Source: Caenorhabditis elegans
Lineage: Eukaryota > Nematoda > Chromadorea > Rhabditida > Rhabditidae
DNA: 64,000 nt
Assembly (NCBI RefSeq): GCF_000002985.6
Contig: NC_003280.10
Coordinates: 2,790,001-2,854,000 of the forward strand
Direction of reading: 5' to 3'
Position 1 is the first letter of the stretch. Each line of letters opens with the position of its first letter. The notes under the pieces were generated by a model that was not told where the DNA came from, searched no databases, and worked only from the letters and a program-made list of their open reading frames with translations. The position numbers and the translations under genes are program-made. This document shows positions 34,912-45,050 of this stretch, piece by piece.

Positions 34912-35661
34912 TAACTCTTATGATTGAGATTATATAAATGAACATTGTGAAATTCCAGCAGAAAATGTTAGGGAAACGCACGGAGCTCGCCGAGCTCGGT
35001 GAGCAACATTCACTCGGGGGAATGATGCTTTAGTCATCCATTGCTTGAGCTTTCTTCGCCTACCAACGAAGGCCTGGAGGCTCGACAGAAGGCTGGAATA
35101 GCTCAGTGAACTAATTTCTGAGTTACTCCAAATCTTCAGGCCACAATTTCAAGGCCTTTGCACTGCCTGGGCTTACCCTACCTTAGCTGGAAGGTAGCGC
35201 AATTCACCACAGTCTCCGGCTCTGGCTCAGCTCCAGTTAAAGCCTAGTGGGATTATTCTTGCATTAGGCCATAGCGATTGAGGAACGCATGGCGATTGAA
35301 GAACGGATCATCCTTCAAACCTTATTGAGGAGTTCTGAAAATAGTGCGCATTTCAGTAAAAGCTGCCAGAAATGTTATAGGACTAATCCGACTACTAATT
35401 CCGTAGTTTCGTTCAGATGTCTGGCCCATTCATCCAAACCTATAAGGCCTACTCCTGTGAGAGGTAAGTTTCAGGTAAGTTTCTTGTTTGGACCACCCTG
35501 GAAGATGTACGAGAGCTCAATAGTTGTGGGCTCCGAAATTAGTCCCCACGATGTTAAGTTCTGGTGCATTTTCAAAAAATGGAGCTTTTCAAATTTCAAT
35601 CACAAAAATTTTAATTCCATTACTCAAATTTTATTCAATATTGGTTATGAACATTTTATCC
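34912..35661. other. Spacer between cluster A pairs
   Basis: Holds the SINE-like element and the 3' flanks of copies 2 and 3. The plus-strand ORF at 35289-35708 overlaps copy 3 exon 3 on the other strand and shows no domain, so it is not called. Confidence 0.5.
35075..35275 (+). repeat. Second tRNA-derived SINE family, copy 1
   Basis: GGAATAGCTCAGTGAAC resembles a tRNA A box. The 3' tail (GGAAGGTAGCGCAATTCACC, CTCCGGCTCTGGC, AGCCTAGTGGGATTATTC) matches, with divergence, the tail of the element at 51778. The B box is decayed. Confidence 0.55.
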
Positions 35662-36172
35662 TTATACTGATGGGAACTCTCCGGCGCAGAAGGTGCTGTG
35701 GCAGATGAATCCCTTTGACAACACGTATCCAGTTGGGCTTGATGAGCTCTGAAAATTAGATTTTTTATGTAAGGCACCCTCTAGCAGCTCTAGATACCGG
35801 AGTGAGCTTGAACATTGCGTAGAACTTTTGTCCATTGACAGTCTCGAAAGAGGCAAGAGGCATCATGTGCTCTCTGGGTTGCATTTGCTCGACGGTGACT
35901 TTTGTGATGGAATTTGGATGGTCTTGCAGGAATCTGTCAATGTCTGAAAAATTGATTCACAGTGAATTTTAGAGTTGGATCGTTTAAGCCAGCATACCAT
36001 ATCCTCTTGGAATCAACTCGTAAAGCATTCCATATTCATGAGAGCTTGAGGCCAGGAGCACCATATTGAGGTGGAGTTGAGCCAGCTTTGCAGAGTTTTC
36101 CTGCGACATGTAGGATCCGGAGGAGAAGCCCACCAGAGCCAGAAGAAGAAGGATGGTTGTCGAGGAGGTCAT
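35662..36172 (-). CDS. Cluster A small secreted protein, copy 3
   Basis: Exons 36172-35998, 35943-35798 and 35748-35662 encode about 135 residues, phases 1 and 0. The signal peptide SSTTILLLLALVGFSSG is close to that of copy 1. The first exon ends YGMLYELIPRGYG. The second holds DIDRFLQDHP and strands ending FYAMFKLTP. The third has SSPTGYVLSKGFIC with C-x4-C (CHSTFC). A TATAAA box (36210-36216, read on the minus strand) lies about 40 bp before the ATG. Head-to-head with copy 4. Confidence 0.85.
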
Positions 36173-36318
36173 CGTTGGATGATGAGGATGGTGGCGGTGT
36201 GTGGGATGATTTATAGGGAGACTGTAATTGAATTTAAGAGGGGGGGAACGTGTCTAATCCAATCAGGACTGTGAGTATATGCTTGGAATATTGCCCAGCT
36301 ATCCATCATTCACCAACA
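36173..36318. promoter_or_regulatory. Bidirectional promoter of cluster A copies 3 and 4
   Basis: A 146 bp spacer between start codons. GTAATTGAATTTAAGAGGGG at 36224-36243 matches the element in the first pair with only a few changes. A TATAAA for copy 3 lies at 36210-36216. Confidence 0.6.
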
Positions 36319-36923
36319 ATGAGAATCGTTGCTATTATCCTGGCACTCGTTGTCCTCTCCGTTGCTGAGAATCGGGACTGAAAAACCTTGTTTGATATCC
36401 AATCGAAATTGATCCTCGACGCCTATGAGAGCGGTGCACGTTCAACTCTTTGTGCACTTCTTCCTTGTCACGGTGGTAAGTGATTTCTGATAGGATAGCA
36501 TCTGTTGTGACTTGGGTTCCGTACCTACATCCAGGCGTTACAATCATTTCGCTGTTGTAACCGTCGGATCTGACTCTCCTCTCGGGTGTCAACATCATAG
36601 GTGAAGTTCTCACAGTACTGAAAAATTCAGCTTACAGATATCGAGCGCTATTTTGACGAAGAAAATCGTGTGGCATTGGTGGAAATTCTAGAAGCAGACG
36701 GACCACGGGCGATGGCTAGAATTTACCTGAAGGACACTCTCCTTCCAGAAATACGTTATGTATATCTCTGGCTTACACCAGTAGGTTAGATGTCATGAGA
36801 AAACCACTTAAAATTGAGTTTCAGAGCTACAAAAGCCCAACTGGATACACAATGTCCAAGGGATACATCTGCCATCACGATTTCTGCAAAGGAGACAGTC
36901 CACCAATATCTAATTTCCATTGA
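36319..36923 (+). pseudogene. Cluster A secreted-protein copy 4, nonsense-broken
   Basis: Exons 36319-36475, 36638-36780 and 36825-36923 keep all splice sites, phases and an open frame, except for one TGA at 36379-36381 (codon 21). The aligned codon in copies 2 and 5 is TGG (the Trp of DWTALF / EWKALF). Downstream the family marks are intact: LFDIQSKLIL, DIERYFD, YVYLWLTP, SPTGYTMSKGYIC. Truncation falls just after the signal peptide, so the product would be nothing but that peptide. It is a young null allele, a sequencing error or a fixed pseudogene; the sequence alone cannot tell. Confidence 0.75.
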
Positions 36924-37896
36924 TTGTGAACGATTGAATAAAACTTGAATATTTCAATTTTTTTATGTGATTTGGAGAAGTAAAAGGAATCTGACCAAAA
37001 GTGTAAATGAGAGTACCGAACAAGACCCTAGTTGTGCTCAGGAACATTACAGACGTTTAAATACAGGCTGATAAGCGGGACATGGTACTTGAGATTAAAA
37101 GGTTTCTCTGTGCTAATCAGGTATGACGCCAGGTGTTCTCTTCAGACTGAAGTCTTCGGACTGGATTAGCTCCCCAACCGAACCTGTATGGATGGCTTGG
37201 AGGATCACATTTTGGCTTAAATAGGTCGTATATAAGGTTATGGGCCGGATGATTCAACTGTTGTGAGTTCTGGAAACTTTTCCAGCTCACTTCCTCTTTT
37301 TTTTTCCTGGAAAGCAGGTTTTAAAGAAAACTTTTGAACTGACCGATTTTGAGGTGCAGCTAATCTTCGATCACTGTAGCAAAAAGAGGAAGAAATTCAG
37401 GTGGGCTGTAATTGAATTTGGTAGGTAAAACGAAAAAATCTGGGAACATCGATGTGCTGGGAACCAGGAAGTAGGTGGAAACCTGAAGATTTTTGACTGA
37501 TACGGCAGATCGGTCAGGTCTTACCCCCTACTAGCTTAAGATTCTTGATCCTTCCGAGGATCAGTGCACTGATTAGGATATCTTCTTCTACTGTGACTGG
37601 ACTTCACTTTGATCACTTGCACGTTGCGCTGGGAACCAGGAAGTAGATGAAAACCTGAAGATCTTTAAGCTGGTAGAACTGATCACTCAGATCCGACTCC
37701 CAGGTTTTCTGATATACTGGATCCTTTTGAGGATCAGTGTATTGATTAGAATACCTTCTTCCACTGGAATACCTAGTAGCTATCTGGTAGGCCCTTAAAG
37801 TTCAAAAATCAGATTCCCATGGAAGCCCACCTAATTCGATCAGCCTCCTTCCTATAAAGGATCACAATTTTCAACATTTTCATTCTCCATCCGACC
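36924..37896. other. Spacer before cluster A copy 5 with a tandem duplication
   Basis: Two tandem copies of about 185 bp (from about 37453 and about 37628) share GCTGGGAACCAGGAAGTAG, GAAAACCTGAAGAT and GGATCAGTG(C/T)A(C/T)TGATTAG. A TATAAAG at 37853-37859 serves copy 5. The fragment CTGTAATTGAATTTGGTAGG near 37409 resembles the paired promoters, perhaps a relic of a lost divergent partner. Confidence 0.55.
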
Positions 37897-38567
37897 ATGC
37901 GAATCATCCTACTCCTTCTAGCTCTCACCGCCTTCTCGGTTGCCTCCCCGGAGTGGAAAGCGTTGTTTGACATCCAATCAAAGCTGATCCTTAGCGCCTA
38001 CCGTAACCGGGCACCGGCAACTCTTTATTCGCTTATTCCAGTTGGACATGGTATGTAAGAGGGGTGCCTTGGACCTGTACCTGGAGAGCCTCGAGAGCCT
38101 GGAGCTGGTAGGGAAGGATCAGTGGCAGCATGAGTGAGGTCAGCGAGCTTTGTGGTCCGATTAACTGCCACGTTCTGGCTGCTGCTGCTGACAAGTTTGG
38201 TGAAAACTGATGCATGGTCTCCCGCTCTTCAGTAGATCGCAAGGAGAACTCCGGACCAGACCTCAAAATCCCAACTTCCAGACATCGACCGCTACCTCGG
38301 ACCGAACGATGTGAGACGAGTGCAAATTCTGAGCGCTCACGGTTCATCTCGATGGGCTCGCGCTCTGGCTGCAATCACAGAGTACGACGGCTTCGCTCCA
38401 AAGTTCAACTATGCACTCCTTGACCTTACTCAGGTTAGCTGAAGCTTATTGGATCTGAAAAAAGCTGAGAGTTTCAGAGCCCGACTAGCCCGACCGGATA
38501 CACAATGTCCAAGGGATTCATCTGCACACATATCATGTGCGAGGGAGAGTGGCCACCACCGCAATAA
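37897..38567 (+). CDS. Cluster A small secreted protein, copy 5
   Basis: Exons 37897-38050, 38282-38433 and 38478-38567 encode about 131 residues, phases 1 and 0. The signal peptide is RIILLLLALTAFSVAS. The mature part starts PEWKALFDIQSKLILSAYR. Exon 2 begins DIDRYLGPND; exon 3 has SPTSPTGYTMSKGFIC with C-x4-C (CTHIMC). It is most similar to copies 2 and 4. Its intron 1 (231 bp) is longer than in the other intact copies, and no divergent partner remains upstream. Confidence 0.85.
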
Positions 38568-38762
38568 CTATTTGAAAATGTTCGAAAAAATGTTTTTATT
38601 CAATTTGAATCAACAACAAGCAGCCAAAAAACATGATTATCGTTTTGTAAGAAGAAGAAGAAAAAGAAAAAAGTGACAAATAATTTAAAACTCAAAGTTA
38701 CACGTTTTCAGATTTTACAAATTTTCAAAAAAAAATCCAGAAATTAGAGAGAACAAGAAATT

Positions 38763-41220
38763 TCAGCCAATGATCCCGTCATTTTGGTCGGAGCCCTGCA
38801 CGACTTGCTGAAAAAAAAAACGATAAATTAACTGAAATTTTAAATTTAGTTAACTGAAATTTTGCTTACCTTCACCAAATTCTGATGCTCCGGGGGAACT
38901 TCTGTTTCAACTCTAGCTGGGACTTGTCGCTGACGGCTTGCGCCTGGAAAATGAGAGGTGACGTTATGAGGGTACTGTAGGGGTACTGTAGGCCATGGTG
39001 CATCGAGGAGGATACTGTACGGGTTACTGTAGGGGTACTGTAGGGGAGAACAATGGGGAGAACTATACCGTGAGCTTGAGACCTTTACTGCAAGGGTACT
39101 GTACAGTTGGAGCGCATTACTCTTAGGGTACTGTAGGGGATTACTGAAGGGGTACAGTATATTATGGTGCATCGAGGAGAATACTGTACGGGTCTTGAAG
39201 GGTTATGCCGGTTACTGTAAGTAGCACTGTAGAAGTACTGTACGGTTAACACTTCTACTGTAAGGGTACTGCCAGGGTACTGTAGATGTGTACTGTAAAG
39301 TTACTCCAGGGTTATGTTACAGTAAACATAGCTACTGTAGGAAGCCTTGTAGAAGTACTGTAGAGTTAAGACTATTACTGTACGAGGTACTGTAAGGTTA
39401 CTGTAGGATTATGGTACAATTGGGAGGGTTACTGTAGGACTACTGTAACTTTACATAGAGATTACTGTAAACGCTTACCACAAAATCCATCGGCAGCCAA
39501 CAGACGGTAGGTAAGCACCATATTCGAGCTGGCGAGGCAAAGAATGAGCACGCAGATCGTTGAAGCAATGTACCATGGGCTCATCGAGAACGATGCGAAC
39601 TGAAAATTAACTTGCTGAAACTAATTTTCCGTCAAGTAACCTACCACAAAGTAGATCATGTAAACATTTACAATCAGCCTGAACACCACGAGAGTGATGA
39701 TGTTCAGAATTACAGTAACGCGGAATGCGGTGAGCTTCTTGTCGAATCCATATCTAGAATTTAGTGGATAATTATTTTTCAAATTTTCTAGACTATAAAC
39801 TTACAAGTTCATCAAGCTTCTGATGTGCAAGAAGATCGAGTTGAGCTCCATGAGCAGTCCGGCGACGACGATGCCTAGCATGAGATCGTAGAACTGGAAA
39901 TAGTGGGGAATTTTTAAATGAAAATTCGGAAAGTAGAGGTTACCAGGCAAATAGTGAAGGCGGAGAGGACGACGACGTGATGGAAGAGGAGCTCCACGAT
40001 TCTGACGGATCGTTCATTGCAGATGAGGTCGACGAGGTCGTTGAGCAGGTAGCCAGTCATCATGAGCACCTGGAAATCGGGGAACTGTAGGGGTACTGTA
40101 GGGGTACTGTAGGGTTACTGTGGGGGTATTGTGGGGGTACTGTAGGGGTACTGCATAGTTTCGGTGCACTATGGTAGGCATTCTGCAGGCTCACTGTAGG
40201 GGTATAACATACTATTGTAGGGTATTGAAGGGGTAATGTAGAGGTACTGTAGGGTTACTGTGGGGGTACCGTAGATGTGCTGTAGGGGTACTGTAGAGGG
40301 CACTGTAAGGGTACTGTAGGGGTACTGTAGGACTACTGTAGGGGTAGTGTAGAGGTACTGTAGGGGTACTGTAGAGGGTACTGTAGGGGTACTGTAGAGG
40401 TACTGTAGAGGAACTGTAGGGGTACTGTAGGGTTACTGTAGGATTACTATAGGGGTGCTGTAGGGGGGTACTTACCAGGTTCCTGCCAACAATGCAATGG
40501 TACAAAATTGGGCTTTTGAAGAGCTCCGGGTCCACAATCAAAGCGTAGGCGGCCCAGAATCCTGAGATTGCCGAGTGCACCATTGACACACTTTCGTTGG
40601 AAATTCGCCATTTTTTGAGGGTAGACATTGTCTGGAATATTTGAAATTTGCTAGGATTAGTGTTTCAGGCTTAGGCTCGTAAGATTAGGTCCTCAGGCTT
40701 GTGTCCTTGGGCTAGGCCTAGGCTTGGGCTTAGGCTTAGGCCTAGGCTTGGGCTTAGGCTTAAGCTTAGGCTTGGGGCCTTAAGCTAAAGGTTAGGCTCA
40801 GGCTTAGGACCTTGGGCCTTTGGCTTCAGGCTTAGGTTTTATTTTTTCAGTTTAAGCCTAAACCTAGGGTCAGGCTTAGGTTTAGGCTTATGCTCTTAAT
40901 CTTAAGGCTAGGCCCATTCTTACCGCATTTCCGGGCTCCGACTCTGCCACCGGCACGGTTTCTTCGTTATCAACATGTGTTTGCTTGCAGAAGTTGTGAC
41001 AGTCTAACCTCCATTCTCCGAACAAGAATCGGTAGATCACAATGTGCAAAATTCGGAAAAAGACGACGGAGACGAGGACCTGAAAATTGAGAGAATTATG
41101 GATAATTTTGAAAAAAAAACCGACTTTTTTCTCTAAAAAATATTTTTTTCAAATTCAACTACTTACCAATGCAATTTCCCTGGCCCATTTCTCATCGAGA
41201 ATTCTTGTGGAGTCCCCCAT
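38763..41220 (-). CDS. TLC-domain multi-pass membrane protein
   Basis: Exons: 41220-41167, 41079-40924, 40631-40476, 40069-39944, 39893-39805, 39753-39645, 39599-39479, 38943-38870, 38807-38763. This gives about 309 residues. TLC proteins span the membrane several times. The TLCD1/2 branch is reported to limit long polyunsaturated acyl chains in phospholipids, while other branches include ceramide synthases. Marks seen: MVHSAISGFWAAYALI, GYLLNDLVDL, the family histidines in ELLFHHVVVLSAF, and further helices (GIVVAGLLMELNSIFLHIR; STICVLILCLASSNMV). The SVSMVHSAISG segment favours the TLCD1/2-type branch over ceramide synthases, but this is inference. Three introns carry TACTGTAGGGG arrays or telomere-like repeats. 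Confidence 0.85.
38960..39470. repeat. TACTGTAGGGG minisatellite, TLC-gene intron
   Basis: Degenerate units GGGTACTGTA or GGTTACTGTAG repeated over about 500 bp in the penultimate intron of the TLC-domain gene. The ORF at 38846-39172 is its translation. Confidence 0.85.
40084..40470. repeat. TACTGTAGGGG minisatellite, second TLC-gene intron
   Basis: A more regular array of GGGGTACTGTA units in the intron between exons 3 and 4. Same unit and orientation as the array at 38960-39470. Confidence 0.85.
40670..40910. repeat. Interstitial telomere-like (TTAGGC)n in TLC-gene intron 2
   Basis: Runs of GGCTTAGGCTTAGG with variants GGCCTAGGCTTGGGC. This is the nematode telomere unit on the + strand, the opposite strand to most other tracts in the window. 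Confidence 0.8.
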
Positions 41221-42854
41221 TGGCGCTTTTTTTCTGAAAAATATATAATTTTAAAATTAAAGACATCAAAATAAGCAAAAAAAAGGTGCTATATAACATA
41301 TATCACATGTTGTCAGAAAATCAAAAGGGCGTGAAAAAGTGCAAGAGATAAGAGACCAAGAATTTCGAAATCGCGGCGGCGGGGGGGGGGGTCACATGGG
41401 ATGTAGAAAGAAAATTGAAAGGATTTATGGAGGATTTTTGGAGAAAAATGTGTTGCAGAGTGCTATAGAGATGTAGAAAATTGAATAAAACGAGCAAAAA
41501 TTCAATGAAATTAAATTCGAGCCGGGTTGGAAAGGGCGTCTATAGCGTTTTTAATTTTGGAAAAATTCGCAAAAAAACGCACCGAGTTATTTTTTTCAAA
41601 AAGAAGAACAAAAAGTTCAAGCTAGAGTGTGGGAAATGACACAAAATTAACAAAAATGCTGAAATTTTTAATTAATTTCAACTAGAAATTGGCAAAATTG
41701 AGAACATTTTGATTTTGTAAAAAATTGGAATTTTCTCAAAAACCGTAAATGCTACAAAAAAGTTGTCAACTAACAAAATATTTGTCTTAAAATTTAGCGC
41801 ATTTTGTCAGTTGACAACTTTTTTGTAGATCTTCCCATTTTTGAGATACAGGGGTTTAAAAAAATTTGATTAGTAAAATTCAAGTTATCAAAAAAAAAAT
41901 TGATAAATGTCTCAAAAATCGTAAGTGCTACAAAAAAGTTATGTACTAACAAATTTTTTATCTCGAAATTTTATAAATTGTTAAAATGACATTTTTTTAG
42001 GGGCTCCACTTATTTTTGAGATACAGGGAATTTAAAAAGTTTGTGCAAAATTTGTGAAAATTATCAATTATTGGACAGATTTTTAAAGCTTTAAAAAAAA
42101 ATTTTTACCAACAAAAATTTATTATTAATTCCTCTAAAATTACTTTGAAAAATTATAAAAAATAAATAAAATGTTTTGCAAAAAAAGTAAGCAAACCACC
42201 GAAAAAACTGCCAACTACACACACAAATACACACCAAAAAAATGCCGTGAATCGACCGAGAATCTCTCTTTTCCCATCTCACCAATGAACAAATACACTT
42301 TTACGAATCGACAACACAGTGACGTCACCTGTTCGTTTTCTCTGCGCTCTCTCGCTCTCTAGATTTTGAGATATTTTTAGATGGTGGAAATGGGGCATTT
42401 TTGAAGGAAAAGTTGAGAAAAAATGAATTAAAAATAGTTATAGAATGGGATAGGACTGGAAGTTAAGAAGAAAAATTGCAAAAATAAATTGTGAAAAAAA
42501 TTTAAAAAATTGTTTTTTTGAAATTTGTCAAAATGTGTTTAGGCATATTTTATTAACTTTTTAAGGCAAAAATCAGGATTTTTTTTTTTTGAAATTTTAG
42601 CAAAAGGAAAAAGTAAAAAAATCCTATACACGACAAAAAATAAGGAATCGATAAAATAATTGTGGGCCTTGACAACCACCCCTCCCCACACAGGCAGGCA
42701 ATTTTCCCGCCCATCCCGCGTGCGCGTCACCTGTTTACGACACGTACACCCTTTTCCTCAATACAGGAGGGGGACTCTTTTAATAATTGCTCTTTTATAG
42801 GGTCTATTTTGTAGGCTACAAACTACAATAGGTGCGGGAAAATGAGCCTATTCA

Positions 42855-43950
42855 CTTGTGCTAGACACTTTGACGGGCCAGATCTTGGTTTATTTTGCAG
42901 ATATCGAAAAAATTTTAATTGAAAAAATGTAGTAAAAAATAGGTTAATTATTTTGTTAACAATTTTTTGAACAAATGAAAAAAATTTGAGATACAAGCTG
43001 TCAAGGTTGAGTGCAAGAAATGGTGCATCGACTAGACGTTGACAGGCTCTATCTCAGTGGTTTTTGTAAAAATTACAAAATTTTCAATTGAAAAAAGGTA
43101 GAACAAAATATGGTAATTGTTTTGTTAGTTGTCAACTTTTTGATAAAACCAAAGCTGACATAGATATAGATTGCTCAAATCGGACAAGACATGGTGCATC
43201 GACCGAAATTGTCTCTACTGGCTTTGAGAGTGTATCTCAGTGGGTTTTGCAAATATTAAAAATTTTTCAATTGCCAAAATGTAGTACAAGATATGATAAT
43301 TATTTTATCAGTTGACAACTTTTTGATAAAATCAATTTAAGGGAAGATATCAACAGCCAAAGTTCAAATCAAGACATGGTGCATCGATCAAAATTGTTTC
43401 TCTCAACTTCAAAAACGTATATCTCAGTAGGTTTTGCAAATTTCAATTGCAAAAATTTTGTAAAAAATATGATAATTATTTTGTCAGTTGACAACTTTAT
43501 GATAAAATCAATTTAAGGGAAGATATCGGGTGCCAAATTTTAAAGCAGGACATGGTGCATCGACCGAAAATGTGTCCATATATTTTGAGAGCATATATTT
43601 CAGTGGGTTTTGCAAATATCCAAAAATTACTAATTGTCAAAATAAAGTAAAAGATATGATAATTATTTTATAAGTTGACAACTTTATAATAAAATTAATT
43701 TAAGGGCAGATATCGGCAGCCAACGTTCAAATCGAGACATGGTGCATCGACCAAAATTCTTTCTCTCAACTTTGAAAGCGTCTATCTCAGTGGGTTTTGA
43801 AGATATCAAAATTCATTCAACTATAAAATTGTTGTAAAAAACCTGATAATTATTTTATAAGTTGACAACTTTTCAATAAAACCAAAACTAACTGAGATCT
43901 GAGCTGTCAAAGTTGGGCATCGACCATGATGCATCGACCAAATTTTACAG
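42855..43950. repeat. Tandem satellite of about 180 bp, six units
   Basis: Each unit has GACATGGTGCATCGACC (near 43020, 43189, 43374, 43552, 43737 and 43915), TATATCTCAGTGGGTTTTG, and TTGACAACTTTTTGATAAAA. Part of a unit recurs inverted at about 45300-45570. Confidence 0.85.
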
Positions 43951-44599
43951 CTTTTGCCTTTTCATGAGTTTTCAGTTGAAAAAATGAATAGAAAACGTGC
44001 CATTTTTTATGTAAAAATAAGACGAGTTGAACAGGTAAAATCTTAAAACTGTCAATTAACATTTTGACTGACAAATTGGCAGTTTCAAGAGTTTTAGAAT
44101 TTTAATCGAAATTTGTTTTAAAATTTTAAAATTTTATCTAATTTCCTGCATATACATAGAGCTCCCTAACTAACTCGCAACATAATTATCAAGTTAATAA
44201 CAAAACACGATAAGAGTTACCTCTTTATCATTACCTTTTATCAGAAAATAAACATCAAAGTAACATGGCTAGTCAGCCAACTGCGAAGAACGGGGAAAAT
44301 TTGGCATGTTGGGAGAAAAATTCGAGAGATAGAGAGGGAGGTGGAAAAGAAAAAAACGGAAAAAATTTATTTTTCTGCTGTCTCATGTTTACCAAAAGTG
44401 TGTATGACGGGGGGAATAAAATGGAAAAGGAGGTTTGTTGACAACTTCTTCTGTTTTTTTTTCGAGCTTTTCCCCCACTCTGAAATTAAATTTTTCCTCG
44501 AGTAATTATTTTCAGTTCAGTCAGCTTCAGCTGCTGGGAAATATGGAGCTTGTAAATAGCAAACAAGTGCTGGAAAATGTATAGAAAAAATCAAGAAAC

Positions 44600-44890
44600 T
44601 TGCGTAGGTACGAAGATGGCTGCCTGCCTACTTGACTGTCTATGCCTGCCTTGCCTGCCTATTAAGCTACCTAAGTTTGCATTCTTGCTTTTTAGGCTTC
44701 TCAGGTTATCCAGTCTGTCTTCTAGGCGCTCCAGAGGTGTCTACCTACTAGTTTGCCTAGGCATTCATACTTGCCTTCTAGGCTGAATGTGCCTGCCTGC
44801 TGAGGTCTGCCTACCTACTAGGCTGCCAAGACTTGCCTTATTGCCTTTTAGGTTTCCTAGATCTGCCTGCTTGCCTGCCTTATGCCTACT
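44600..44890. repeat. TGCCTGCCTAC minisatellite
   Basis: Degenerate units of CTGCCTACCTACTAGGCTGCC and TTGCCTTTTAGG over about 290 bp; non-coding. Confidence 0.7.
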
Positions 44891-45050
44891 CGTATTTATA
44901 TAAGCGTGAAATTTACAACACTTTTTGCTCAAAAAATGAAAAATTTAATTTACAGGCTTCATTCTTATATAAACTCAATTATTTTTCATTACATGTACAA
45001 AATAAAAATTAAGGGTTCCAGAAAGCAATGAGAAAATTCTGAAAACAAAT

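Larger units (their letters stand above)
41221..45050. other. 3.8 kb intergenic region upstream of the TLC gene
   Basis: No gene supported. It contains a G run of 11 at 41381-41391, dispersed AAAAAGTTGTCAACTAACAA motifs, a roughly 180 bp satellite (42.85-43.95 kb) and a TGCCTGCCTAC minisatellite (44.60-44.89 kb). Small ORFs (42171-42362, 42539-42730) lack any support. Confidence 0.55.

Noticed and set aside
35289-35708. 139-residue plus ORF between cluster A copies 2 and 3
   Set aside because: Overlaps copy 3 exon 3 on the other strand and the SINE flank; no signal peptide, domain or family similarity.
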